Part shown: one piece after another, positions 1-11,314 of the stretch
Layout of the letters: each line of letters starts with the position of its first letter
Position numbering within the stretch: position 1 is the stretch's first letter
Origin: Istiophorus platypterus
Taxonomy: Eukaryota; Chordata; Actinopteri; Istiophoriformes; Istiophoridae
NCBI GenBank assembly: GCA_016859345.1
Contig: CM029126.1
Span: 13,146,527-13,210,526, forward strand
Length of the DNA stretch: 64,000 bases
Direction of reading: 5' to 3'
Translations under genes and position numbers: made by a program
The notes under the pieces: model-generated
Databases searched by the model: none
Seen by the model: the letters and a program-made list of their open reading frames with translations, nothing else
Told to the model about the DNA's origin: nothing

Positions 1-305
1 GTCTATATAAGATTTCATGGCAATTCATCTCATAGATGTTGAGATTTAGGTCTGGAACAAAGTGGTGGATCACTGACAAACAGACCAACATTGTCTAAGA
101 ATCAATAAAACATAACTTTATCATATGGGTAATAAATAATCCATTTCGGCTTGACTCTGCTAACCGGTGTAAAAAGTCTTTAAATTAAAATAATTTTTTG
201 GGGGTAAAGGTCATGTTATTTGCGAATAGCCTGAAATCTTTCATTTCAGCGCATCGCTGTCATTCAGGCTGCAGCTGGTCACATTCAGAATGTGTGTCCA
301 CTCAC
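1..305. other. invs intron, no feature seen
   Basis: AT-rich intronic sequence downstream of the last visible invs exon. I found no further inversin exon here, so the next ankyrin exon lies outside the window. Confidence 0.7.
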
Positions 306-486
306 CGAGGAGAGCAGCCCAGTGCAGCGGAGTTCTGAAGAGGTTATCATAAGCCGTCACATTACAGCCCTCGTAAGATGTCAGCACCTCCACCACTGCC
401 TCATTACCGTCAGCAACTGCAAAGTGCAGGGGTGTTCGCCCCTCATAGTCCTGCCAGTTCAACAGGGACTCAGTGGGAGCTGCCTC
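306..486 (-). CDS. invs: invs exon, ankyrin repeats
   Basis: It encodes EAAPTESLLNWQDYEGRTPL through YDNLFRTPLHWAALL plus one base, 181 bp. The acceptor is TGTGAAG and the donor CTCG|GTGAGT. It is separated from the previous exon by only 129 bp, a compact fish intron. Confidence 0.94.
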
Positions 487-2030
487 CTTCACACATTAAG
501 ACAGACAGACACGAGACAACCGCAGAAAAGAAAAAAGACATGCAGACTGACGGGTGAGGATGGAGGACGACAAATTCAGTTGCTTGCATGTGTGTGTGAA
601 GACAGGGCTGTGTACCAGTATGCAGCGGACAGTTTGTGTGGCGCTGGGCTCCTGACTGTGTGCGGCCCAGTGAAGGGGAATCTTGCCCTCACTGTCCGGG
701 ATGCCGATGTTGGAATCGTGTTTGATCAGGAGGCGTACGTGTTCTGGTCGGTTATAAAATGCTGACCAGTGTAAAGCAGTTTGCTGTAAAGAGAGGGAGA
801 AACGGGGATGATGAATGGAGTTGAAAACAGAGGGGGCAATTATTACACCAGGTTTCCATTTATGCCCACAGAATTACTCCACTATGTCATGGCCAGTAAA
901 TATGAGGGCAACGTGCTACACAAAGCTCATACTGAAGATCCAGCAGTGAGCTGAGATTGTAACTGAGATACTGCCTGCATGACGGCTACTGAGCTATTCT
1001 GAGATTTGCTGAAACCACTGTCATCTGACATGATGATGCATATTGGATTATTACAAAACTAACTACTGATGTCAGATACAGATCAGCTCCAACAGACAGA
1101 GGAGACTGTGTGTTTGTGGTCTTATCAGCAGAACACTGGACAAAGCCACAGATTGTTAAATCATTCACTGCTGTGTTAGTGTGCCTCTCTGTGTTCGTGA
1201 GTGTGTGACCTCAAATTTCTGCTGCTTCTAAAGAACTATTTTCATTCAGTCGGTTGTCTCTTTGCAGGTTATTGGTCAGACGCCCAGACAGGCTAGTTTC
1301 TGACTCAAGACAAGCAATCTTCTAAAAACTTGTGTGTATTTGTACAGCAGCACCTTGTTCTTGTCTTGTGTGTCAACCTCTCCAGGTCCAATGTATTTGA
1401 GCAGCAGGGCGAGGGCTTTTGGTGAGGGGTGTCGGGTGGCCAGGTGGAGCGGGGTCATTTCCTCCAAGTCTTTCTGCAGCCAGTTAGCACGCCTGGACAG
1501 CAGCAGCTTCAGGAAACGCACATTCCCCTGCAATACACACACACACACACACACACTTGAAAAAACATTGCTAAAATGTAGTTCAGATATCGCCAATTCT
1601 CCTCAAAATGATCATGAGCCAGCAGCAATGACACACCCTCCCACACACATAGACTCCCCAGGCTTTTAGCGGTGTCTGGTTCAATCCACAGGTCATCCAT
1701 CTTCGTTCCTTCCTCCTGTGTTTCTGCTCAGTGCGTGAGAAGAGCTGATAAACAGCAAGCAGCTGCTCTGTTGCCAGAGAGAGCAGCTGCTTTCTACCTG
1801 TCGTCCTCTCCACATCATTGTCATCATCGTCCTCACTTTTGGTCTCTCACCTGCAGGCCGCTGGGTTTTGAATTGTGCAACAGCTCTTGGAGGATGGCGG
1901 GGATGTGTCTGCGTGTCCCCATGTGAGCATGGCTATGTACACATGTGAGTGTGTTTTGTATATTTGCCATCCCGTGAACACTCCGCCATAGCCTGACAGA
2001 TCTATCTTATGTGTGAGCATGCATCTAGAC

Positions 2031-2061
<31 letters not shown>

Positions 2062-2189
2062 TCCAGTCCTCCCTATTCTCAGTCCAATTAGATCGGTAAT
2101 CCCTGGCCTCTCTTGCTGTCTCAACTACTTATTGATCAGATGTCAAAGAGACAGGGCTTCCCGTCACTGGCATCCCAAAACACACACAC

Positions 2190-2252
<63 letters not shown>

Positions 2253-4009
2253 ATCAATGAGACAGACCCCAATTTCTTATTACCTCCCCTCTTTCTTCAA
2301 TGATATTATGATCCCGTAACAGTTCACTCCCATGAAAGAAGGCACTGATAAATACCTGAGTTGTCAAGAGATATTATTAGTACCACATCCCGCTGCTCTC
2401 CTGCTATATCCCTCTAGAGGGAACAGCCCACCCTGTCTAGAGATATTCTCATTAATATTGTCTCTTCTGGCCGGTCTAAAGTCTAGACTCAAGTGAAAAG
2501 CACATTAAACACCTCTTCTTTTGTAGCGTTCAGTGACCAAAATGCTGTGAAACACATGTTTCTCCAAGCAGAATGATTATTAATAAGAGTGTGAGTAAGT
2601 CAAAGTCATAGCTACAGCGTTTGTGTGGCAAGATTATAAATCAGTTGATATTCCCCACCACAAGCCCTAAGGCCATTACTTCAACCACTAGGGGGCACTG
2701 GCTTCCCACTGGAGCTTATGGTCTGTCAAAATTATTCTTTGCTATTTCATTACACCTCGTCTTTATATTCACTCTACCTTTATGATTCCACACACATCTA
2801 TTTTTATGAACTGACTGTCAACTTTATGTAACAACAGGTATAATAGTCAGCATATGTGTGATCTCTTTTTTTTTATGTCTGTGGATTTACGGATGTCCGT
2901 ACCTTCTGTGCGGCGAGGTGCAGAGCAGTGCGCTGGCTGTGGTCGGTCTTGTTGACTGAGGCTCCGGCCTTCAGAAGAATCTCCGCACAGTCCAGGCGGT
3001 CAGCCAGCACACAGTACATCAGAGGGGTCCGGCCAAACTGGTCCTCACGGTCTCGCAATGAAGGCTCTGCTACACACACACACGGACACATGCATACAAG
3101 CAAAGCACAGTTGAAGGTTCAGGTCTGAGGGTAAGTCTTAATCCAAACCAAGATTTGGGTCAATATGTGTTGGATTTTGAGCTCAACATATAAACAGAAA
3201 GTATAATTATGTGGCTTGTGATGGAATGTTATAAGCTGTTTTTAAAAGGCAACTCCTTGTACTTAAAATGCAGTCTTTTAAAACATCAGTTTAATAGGAC
3301 CTCCACTTCCTCTTTCTAAATAAATCGATTTATTTGGAGCAGCTGGAAGTAAGGAACCACTCTAACACTGATAACCTGGAGGATCATGTTGTCTACTTGT
3401 GAAAAGAATTTGCAAAGATCATGTGATGTTCTTCATATATGTTTTTGCCACATTTCTATTCTATGCCAGACTTGGAATCAATTTTCTACATATTGATCGT
3501 TATTATTATCATTATATAATAGCAGCATTGCTAAATGGCCAGATCACATCAGCACTTCTGCAGAGGGGTGGACTGTCCTTTAGCAGAAGGACCACGGTTC
3601 CAGCTTCCATGCTGATGCAGTTTGTCTGTGCAAAACCCAAGACTCCAACCAGCAGCGGCGACTAACCCTCTACTAACTAACTCTGACCTTTCTGCAGATG
3701 GGCTAACTGCAATGAAACTTTCCTCATAGAAAATCAATAAATCAAGACATTACTGCATATTAATATGAACCAAACCTGCGTCTTGTTGGACTAGTGATTA
3801 AGATTCACATCATAAAATCATAACCCCCCCCCCCAAATTCCTGATGCGGATGGGATAGTTAATGAACCTGTAATATGTTTTAGAGGCTAATCGCTTGTGT
3901 GCTGCTCACCTGTGATGAGTTTGAGCAGGGCGCTCCTATCTCCGTTGACAGCTGCAGCATGAACCTGGGAGCCCAGGGAGGCAGGTCCAGGGCTGGACGT
4001 TGCTGAGGC
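306..4009 (-). CDS. invs: inversin (invs), N-terminal ankyrin-repeat exons, partial
   Basis: Inversin is an ankyrin-repeat scaffold of the inversin compartment of primary cilia. It is needed for left-right asymmetry and kidney development and for switching between Wnt pathways. Five minus-strand exons are visible: 3910-4009, 2903-3066, 1354-1527, 616-783 and 306-486. Their phases join cleanly (100, 164, 174, 168 and 181 bp), giving about 262 residues. Diagnostic segments include SQVHAAAVNGD, DQFGRTPLMYCVLADRLDCA, TDHSQRTALHLAAQK, ANWLQKDLEEMTPLHLATRH, PLHWAA and ESLLNWQDYEGRTPLHFAVA, which closely match human INVS as I remember it. The exon at 3910-4009 has no in-frame ATG, so an upstream start exon is missing. 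The last visible exon ends in phase 1, and the rest of the gene (more ankyrin repeats, IQ motifs, C-terminus) lies beyond position 1. It is divergently arranged with erp44. Confidence 0.96.
616..783 (-). CDS. invs: invs exon, ankyrin repeats
   Basis: This is 56 complete codons, QTALHWSAFYNRPEHVRLL to QTVRCIL, the same length as the human exon as I recall it. The acceptor is TTTACAG and the donor CTG|GTACAC. The longest open reading frame here lies on the other strand and is a shadow. Confidence 0.94.
1354..1527 (-). CDS. invs: invs exon, ankyrin repeat with weak donor
   Basis: This is 58 complete codons, from GNVRFLKLLLSRRANW to GEVDTQDKNK. The acceptor is TTGCAG directly preceded by a (GT)n microsatellite. 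The donor is AAG|GTGCTG, which is weak, but it is the only GT that keeps the frame and matches the human exon boundary. Confidence 0.93.
1528..2902. repeat. invs intron with (GT)n and (CA)n microsatellites
   Basis: Intron between two inversin exons. It holds a (GT) tract at about 2034-2061 and a long, nearly pure (CA) tract at about 2180-2251, plus short (CA) repeats at 1534-1555. Reading frames here encode His-Thr or Cys-Val repeats and are artefacts. No gene is seen. Confidence 0.8.
2903..3066 (-). CDS. invs: invs exon, ankyrin repeats
   Basis: The exon runs from an AG acceptor after a (TG)-rich tract to the donor AAG|GTACGG. It is 164 bp (two bases completing a codon, then 54 codons). It encodes two ankyrin units containing GRTPLMYCVLADRLDCAEIL and HSQRTALHLAAQK. 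Confidence 0.95.
3067..3909. other. invs intron, nothing else seen
   Basis: Ordinary AT-rich intron with a C homopolymer near 3827. Short open frames on both strands lack splice context or recognisable domains. Confidence 0.6.
3910..4009 (-). CDS. invs: invs exon encoding the start of the ankyrin region
   Basis: The acceptor ends in TAG next to 4009, and the donor is ACAG|GTGAGC at 3910/3909. It encodes ASATSSPGPASLGSQVHAAA followed by VNGDRSALLKLIT plus one base. There is no methionine, so this is not the first coding exon. Confidence 0.92.
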
Positions 4010-7000
4010 CTACGAAGAAAACAAAATGACGATCACAACTCAAACTGCAGCAACATACTCTCAGCTTACTTATCGTGTGTTTAATATGATTAAATTAAGT
4101 TGAGTCTGGACAGATTCCTTTCCATTCATTTAAACACAAGCATACTCCACAAACTGACAAAGTACCAGTTGGGTAGTTCATGAATAATAATATATTATAG
4201 GCCATTATTACAGGCCATAATAAACCAGGATTTAATGGATACTATTAATGAAATAGGTTAAACTGGAAATCTCAAAATCAATTCCAGTCCCCACATAAAA
4301 AAAAAAAATTAGAAGATATATTTGGTAAGTGCTACACACACAGACCCCATTTTGAAGTTTGCCAAATACTTTAAATGTAGACGTCAAGCTTGACCGGTTA
4401 GTTTATACACCTTTTCTTTAGTCTAGGGTAACAGATAAGAGCCGTAAAGGAGCAAACATAAAATCATCTTTATAAATATCGATCCTCTTTCAACCAGATA
4501 AACACCTGAACCTCAGTTAGCTCTCAACTACACAATAAAACAGTAATTTCCAATAATGTAATAAGTGATCTAATGTTTCCTGACAGTAGGATGTGTTTGT
4601 GTGCCTGTATTTGTGCACTAGTGTGTTTGTGTGTGTCTGCTCCTGCTGAGGGGGTTAAATCTCTTCCTGGCCACACTTAACCAAAACCCAGTGAAAGCTG
4701 GGTAATCTGCAGACAGGAAGCAGCTGGGGAGGGGGAGACCCTGTGTGAGTATGTAAGAGGGGGGTCTCTCTTCATGTCTTATTCATGTCTCATTAATACT
4801 GCAGCAAGCCTTGCTGTGTGTGTGTTTGTGTGTGTAGTTTTAGAGATGTGGGACAAACCCTGCGGGGCACAACACAGAAATCAATTATTGCCCCTAAACA
4901 CATAAACGCTGGAGGCACAAACTCAGCCACAATCTGAGATTTCTCCAAGACATTTTCATTAACGGTCACACAAATAGAGATGATTCACTACTGATGAAAC
5001 TTACTGTGTAAAGAGGTTTTATACCAAACAACAGATAGGAATTATTGTTTGAATAGAGATAGGTTCATTATTTCAGTTTCACTCTTGAGAACTTTTAAAC
5101 TCCTGGTAGAAAAGTGAATGATGTGAAGGGAGAAGGAAATACTCCGCTGTCCTCCATCATTCCCTCTCAACCCGCTCTCCCTCCCCACCATCACCTAATA
5201 AAGAGTGCTCCTGTAGACACTGCGTGCAGCATGGCAATTACCCATCAAACTTGCTGCTTTCTCACGCTCTGCCAAATAGTGGCAGACACTTAAAACAGGT
5301 TAGTTACTACATTTACTGCAATGTAGGTCTATGTGAGCATAAAGGAGGAAGGTGGGAGGGAAAGACGGTAGGTGCGGCACTTAAGGTGTGTATGAGTGTG
5401 TTGGTGTGTGCGTGTTTGGCACATGTGCCATGTCATGGGAAATGATTTTTCCGTGAGAGAGTTTTTACAGGGACTTTACCAAAATCAACCACAAAAATCT
5501 CTAAGCATCTCTAATTTACAATGATTGCTCAGTCAGTAATGCATGTGCACGCACACAGACACACGTACAGTCTGCATGTACTAATATCTAACACATGCAG
5601 ATATAACAGAGATGTCATTGCTTCACTTCAGAAAGAGTAATAGCATGTTTCTGACAGAAAGATTTTGTTACGCAGAGAACTAATTGGAGTCAATCACATA
5701 TTTGTTGTTCTACTTTTCAATCATGTCCAGATCTTATTTCAAACTTTACTTCTGTTGGCTTATTTTGATCTTTTTCTGCATTTTTGGAGTCAATATGCAA
5801 CCCCCAGTTGCCACAATAAAAATATATTGATTTATAAATAATCTTAGATGCAGAAAAAAAAGTTATAATTTGGCCAAACACTGACAGGGAGGGACACGAG
5901 TCAATATCTGAACCTGTGTGAGGGACATTGACATCGCTAAGAGCAGCCAATTAGAGTTTCATGAGAACCTGAATGTTTTGGAAACACCTACAGTGCATCC
6001 AAATTTGTCTAAAAAGGCTTTGCAATACAGTGTCTGAAATCAAACAAAGGATGGTGTAAAAACAACACCAGGTCCTGTTGAGAGGTGTGGAGTGCTCTCA
6101 TTTAGCCATTCATATGTTTTCCTCAGGGAGTACTCCACTTGTTAATAAGAAGACAATAACTCAGAGAAAAACATTGATCATGGGCTGAGGTCCAGACCAA
6201 GGGATTGTACATCTGTATAAGTATTGATTCATGCTGATGCTGACATTATTTAGTCTTTATTCATATTCTACCTCATATAACCACAGTGAGTTTAACAAAG
6301 AATCTAGACACTCCCACGGAACCTTTCAGCAGCACTACAGGAGTGCTGCGCACGCACACACTACTGCATCCTGACACGCACACACACACCCACACCAGAC
6401 ACATGCTGTTGAGACAGACAGGCAAAGAAACCAGGGAGTAAAAGAGTGTGTGTGTGTGTTTTGGTTTTTGTGTGAGCGTTTGTGTGCATGTTTGTGAGCA
6501 GTGTGTTTTACTATGTGTTTCTCTAGCTGTCTGTCACTTTGAAGGTGTCTACTTTCGAAAGAGGACATTGCTAGGGAATTCTGGGTAAGCAGTGGGGAAC
6601 AGAGCCTGAGCTTGTGGCCTTTATTTCAATTCTAGACCGGCACACACCCACAAACATACACACTTTTTAAAATTAGCATGTTTTTGTTTCATTTATATGG
6701 TTTTAATACTGTGTTTAAAGGTCTTAGTCAACATGGGGTTATTAGGTTTGCCTATACCACCTACGTGTGTGTGTGCGCGCGTGCGTGCGTGCGTGCGTGC
6801 ATGCGCGAGTGGGTGGGTGCGTGTGTCTCTATGTCTCAGATAGAAGATAGAGGCTGCAGGGTTCAGTCTATGGGTTTTGACTGACAGGTAAAGAGGTGGG
6901 AGGAAGGATAATATCAGCCCACAGGGATGCCCAATCTGTAAAGCCCCATTTCTGGGGGACTTCCTGGTTCCCCAAGGACCAATGAGCTGGCTCTGTCAGC

Positions 7001-7791
7001 TGAAGGCTGAGTCCTGGGGCACAGCAGGGCCAATCGGCAGGGGGGGAGAAGGCTGAGTGACACATACATCTGCTAATTTACATCATTACCACAATGCATC
7101 CTGACAAATGAGCCCCCAGGGTGTGAGCCAATCACCTGGGAGAGTAATGCAATTAGGCGGGACCTCAGCTGTCAATCTCAAAGCCACGGGGGTCAGGTAG
7201 TGACGCCTGTGGCTAAAAGACCCCTGCCTGCTGCCTGTCGTTTACACACACTATCGATATATGCGCACACATAAGCATATATAGACACATGTAGAGGAAA
7301 AGAAAAACGTGACGCAGATATGAAGTTTAGGATGCATGATTGTGTGTGTGGGTATGTCTGTGTGTGTTAGTGTGTGTTTGCATTTGCTGATGCGTTATCA
7401 CCCACTGGGGCACGGTGTTGTTTATGCTCTGAGTCAGAGCTCTGTGCAAAGACTATGACAACAAAAAACGGAAGAGGGTGGAACCATAATGAAGTTAAAA
7501 CCAGTGCCCTGTATTTGACTAGGATGTAAGCGAGCGCTGCTCCTAATGATTCTTATCTTAGTCTCATTAGGTGTAGTGATATCATACTGGAGCACTCCAC
7601 TGAGTCGATAGGGTTCTGCCCAGCATGTTGTTAATGTTTGTGGTATGTATGTGCGAGTGTGTGTGGGCTGGCAGATGCTGCTTTGACTGGCAGACTGTCA
7701 GTCAGTGCTGAGTGCATGACTTTATAACGAAAGACTGACCTTAAACAACCACACAAGTTCTGCAAGGGTGAGCAGATACAGTTCCTGTCAA

Positions 7792-7795
<4 letters not shown>

Positions 7796-7861
<66 letters not shown>
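7796..7861. repeat. (GT)n microsatellite
   Basis: About 33 uninterrupted GT units in the long invs intron. It should be polymorphic in length. Confidence 0.97.
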
Positions 7862-7863
<2 letters not shown>

Positions 7864-8539
7864 CTCAGCTGCTGCTCAAGACACTCTGAGAATTAGGGAA
7901 GCTGTGTGTTTTGTGTCATCCCATTATATTGCTAATGAGCCGCCCTCAGGAGGGAGGGAGAGAGAGACAGCAAGGTGGATGGAAAAAGACAGATGAAGAA
8001 AAAGAGTGAGGAGTGGAGAGGGAGAGAACAAGAAGGGGGAAGGGAGACAAAGAGACCAGCTTGGGGACTTTTGCCTCTTCTCCCCTCCATTCCCTTTTCC
8101 CCACACCTCTGACTCTAATTGGACTAAAACTGTGATCTAATTAAATGTCCAATTAAAGTGCAGAGAGCAATGTGCCCATCGGCGAATCAGAGTACAGGGA
8201 CATAATCAGCTGGAAAAACAAACAAAAAAATCAATGGGAGCAATGTGAAATGGCCAGAGATAGAGAAAACAGAAAAGGGAGGAGAGGATAAAATTGGGTG
8301 AGGAGGGTCATATGATATCAGAGTTCCTTTCGTTTGAATGGAAGCTGGGAATAATATCTTCAGATAAAGCTTCAGAAACTATAATGTATGTGTATAGTGG
8401 GTGTTACTGGTCAAAAAACCACACAGTTGCATTTGCTTTGCATACTCTCAATACAAGGTTAAAAAGATGATCTGAAGTGCTGCATGAAGACATACTGTAA
8501 TTATGCTGTGCTTTGTCTCTGTCAATTCATAAAGAAATG

Positions 8540-8840
8540 AAATAGAGAAAAATTGAATAAGTTTGATAATTAATTGATCAATAAAGTCATTATTCAAGTA
8601 CTAATTAAGGCATCTTAAAAGGGCAGTGTTTTTAAAACCGTTTCATATCATTGTGAACTTAACATCTTTATGTTTTGGACAATACACACAAGTTGAAGAC
8701 ATTTTTGCACTGCTATTTTGTCCGATGCATCTGTCATTATTTACAGAGATATTTATGGAGTAAACAACCATTAATCAAAAGTAAATAATTACATTAATCA
8801 GTCATGAAATTAATGAATAAAGCCCTTTAAAACTTTGATC
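8540..8840 (-). repeat. interspersed AT-rich repeat, teleost 'ctgcaactaacgatta' type, degraded
   Basis: Repeated ATTAATC/GATTAAT motifs, together with TTTTGGACAATACACACAAG and TATTTACAGAGATATTT, resemble a widespread fish short non-autonomous element, here in reverse orientation. The same family is seen at 26648-26905 and 33480-33750. The boundaries are approximate and the family name is not certain. Confidence 0.45.
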
Positions 8841-9900
8841 ATGTATCAGACTTAAACTTCTGACAGCTTTTTGGCCACAAAACGATATACCTCCAAATCA
8901 GCGTAAAGGACTTTAAATGAAAGTTTCACAAAAAAAAAAAAAAAAATCAATCAGAACATTGCTCACGTCCATATCTGCTAATTAATTCTTAAAGATTAGC
9001 TTAGAAGGTACCTGTGCTGTTCAGTGCATTTTTTAAAATAGGTAACTTTTGCTTCACCTAATTATTTCTCTGAATTTGCATTATCATATACTTAAATGAA
9101 TCAACAAGTGATTTTCATACCTCAGCAGATATAGTTATATAAATCAATCCCTGGGGTATTTTTTTTTTGTTATTGTGATGTTTATTTTGTTTTTATTTCC
9201 ATCTGGCAAGGTGAGTGAGAGAGAGAAATCTTTCTCTTATTCCATCTGTGAATTGCATACACACTGTGAGCCCCCTATGGAAAGCTTTAGCCCATAAAAT
9301 ATTAATGCTGGGATTCAATTCAACATTCCACCTTAATCTCCTTAACAATTAGGCTGTCAGAGCACACACAATTACATTTGTTACGCATGGTCTCAATGGT
9401 CTTGACTCTTGAGAGAAATTACAGTATGGAAGGGGGGACACCAAAGTAACCAACAGATACACCCAGCAACTGCAGAAAATTAAACTCTTCTGGAATCTAA
9501 AATGCTAACTTAAAGTTGTGTAGCCGCTCTGTGTGTGTTGGAATATTACCATAGCTGCGTTGAAGGGGACACTTCAACAGATGTTTCCCAGGTCAGTGCA
9601 TCCTTGGTGGTTGTGGATGCAAGTCCAGGTCCCCTACCTGCTCTTATCCTGGCTCCTGCTGGGGCAGAGAAAGAGGATCACTCACATACTGAGACCTACC
9701 CACCTGTTCACACTAATAAGTGCCAGCACAATACTGCTACTGTAGTGGTCACAAACAGAAGGAGGATGCCTCAGAGTGGTAGACTGTTTTTGTTAGTCAA
9801 TTTAATCTAATCTAATCCAATGAGTTACAACAGCCTTTTGTTTAAATCATAATCTTTGGTTTGAGCTCTGGACCTTGTGTTTGATTAAACAGCAACTGAA

Positions 9901-10559
9901 CAGTTGTGGAAAGTGACTAAGTACATTTACTCGAGTAGGTACTAGTACTTTACTTGACTATTTCCTATTTAGTCTACTTTTATACCTCTACTCCACTACG
10001 TTTCAGAGGGAAATGTCCTCTTTACGGCACTAAATTTATCTGACAACTGTAGTTACAAGTACTTTGATTTTACATAAAGAGAAATTATTATTTTATAAAA
10101 TATGATTCACAGTTACAGAGTAAAGGCCCTGCACACCCAGGCAGGTGTTTTCAGTTATGTGGCCGATTTGACCTAATGAGGGTGGAGTTCGGGAAATTGT
10201 GCAGAGATTTCCATGAGCTCATCAATAAGAATGATAGAGTTTTGCCTTGTCATGCAACAAAACTAAGAGAAGAGTCTCGAGTCCTTTAAAAAAAAGTCCT
10301 TTTTAAAAATAATAATAATAATTATTATTACAAAAATTATATCTTTCATGCATATGAACTCTAAAAAAAAAGATCAGGGGGGGTCCATGATTTAACAATC
10401 TAAAAGGGGCCATTATGCATAATAAGTAATACTTTGTTTTGCAGGTCATACATTCATACTTTTACTTTCAAATACAGGACGTTTACTTGTAGCAGAATAT
10501 TTATATAGTGTGATACTGCTTTACCTGAGTAAACGATCTAAGTACTTCTCCCAGCACTG
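9901..10559 (+). mobile_element. non-autonomous hAT-like MITE with 8-bp target duplication
   Basis: The element starts CAGTTGTGGAAAGTGACTAA and ends AAGTACTTCTCCCAGCACTG. The termini are imperfect inverted repeats of the CAGTGNTGG type. Immediately outside lie CAACTGAA (9893-9900) and CAACTAAA (10560-10567), an 8-bp target duplication with one mismatch, as expected for hAT elements. The interior has the 'tttacttgagtatttcc / cactacgtttcagagggaaa' content of a family very common in percomorph fish. There is no transposase. Confidence 0.85.
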
Positions 10560-10999
10560 CAACTAAACACACGATTTTGCTGGATTTGGAGATAAAATGG
10601 ATTTTGGAGAGTTGGGCATCAGAGTACATAAAGGTTCTGGATCTCAGGTTTTGTCCTACAAAGCAGGTTTTTACTTAGTGCCATAAAACGCATTACTGGA
10701 TGGTGAAAAATAGGACGAAGAGAGTATTACAAAAAAGTCATAATGATGCAATTCCCTGCTGTTCAAGAGAAATCAGTTATTCATAAGCGAAGTAAAGAAG
10801 TAAAGAAAGTGTGACATTGAACAAACGGAGTAAATAGTTAATGTTATTGTATTTTAATAACATTTTCCTCCCGCTCTCTTCGTCGTCGTTGTTATATTTA
10901 CCGTTTGATTTTCTTTCCTCTTAGATGTAAAATCTCTGCAAAGTTTTCTTCCAAGGCGTCCCTTTTAATCTCCGACGTCTGGGCAACAAAAACACTTCA

Positions 11000-11230
11000 A
11001 CTCCCATCACCGCTGCACGGCAATAAATCGCCATGATTGAAGTTTCCATCGTCGTCCGGCTGAGCCGTCAGACCTACTCGTGAAACTACATTACCCATGA
11101 AAGCCAGAGGGCTACCCGGAAGCGCCAGCCGCGTTTCCGTGGTCACCGTGAGATCGGTTCGCCGTCAGTTTCCTGCTGCGGCGAGACGAGCGACGTCGAT
11201 ACAGACTAGGAAGCCTCGACACCACCACCA
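11000..11230. promoter_or_regulatory. shared bidirectional promoter of erp44 (+) and invs (-)
   Basis: A CpG-containing segment lies directly upstream of the erp44 start, with invs oriented the other way. Visible motifs are ACTACATTACCCA at 11085-11097 (exact fit to the vertebrate ACTAYRNNNCCCR element bound by ZNF143/STAF), CCGGAAG at 11116-11122 (ETS/GABP core), and GTTTCCGTGGTCAC at 11133-11146 (an X-box-like RFX site with one mismatch). No TATA box is evident. Transcription start sites are inferred, not observed. The invs first exon probably lies on the left flank. Confidence 0.7.
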
Positions 11231-11254
11231 ACTCCAAAATAACTCCACTATACA

Positions 11255-11314
11255 ATGAAACTAATAGCGGCATCTCCCTCTCTAGACATTCGCTTCTTCA
11301 CGGTTATACTGCTG
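11255..11314 (+). CDS. erp44: erp44 exon 1, signal peptide
   Basis: Twenty codons from the ATG, MKLIAASPSLDIRFFTVILL, then the donor GTAAGC. The hydrophobic core continues into exon 2. Confidence 0.93.

Larger units (their letters stand above)
4010..11000. other. long 5' intron of invs
   Basis: About 7 kb between the first recognised invs exon and the shared promoter. It should contain the missing start exon or exons, but I could not identify one with confidence. It contains a 66-bp (GT) tract at 7796-7861, an interspersed AT-rich repeat near 8540-8840, a hAT-like MITE at 9901-10559, and several unusually non-repetitive blocks that could be conserved non-coding elements (7080-7200, 8105-8240, 9240-9420). 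A 91-codon open frame at 9535-9810 has no recognisable homology. Confidence 0.6.

Noticed and set aside
292..765. 157-codon plus-strand open frame
   Set aside because: It is the antisense shadow of two invs exons plus the intron between them; the opposite strand has clear ankyrin repeats and splice sites.
2036..2319. Open frames encoding poly(Cys-Val) or poly(His-Thr)
   Set aside because: They are translations of (GT)n/(CA)n microsatellites; the same applies to frames at 7796, 18429, 25520-26035, 36328-36698, 39641-39949 and 52552-53160.
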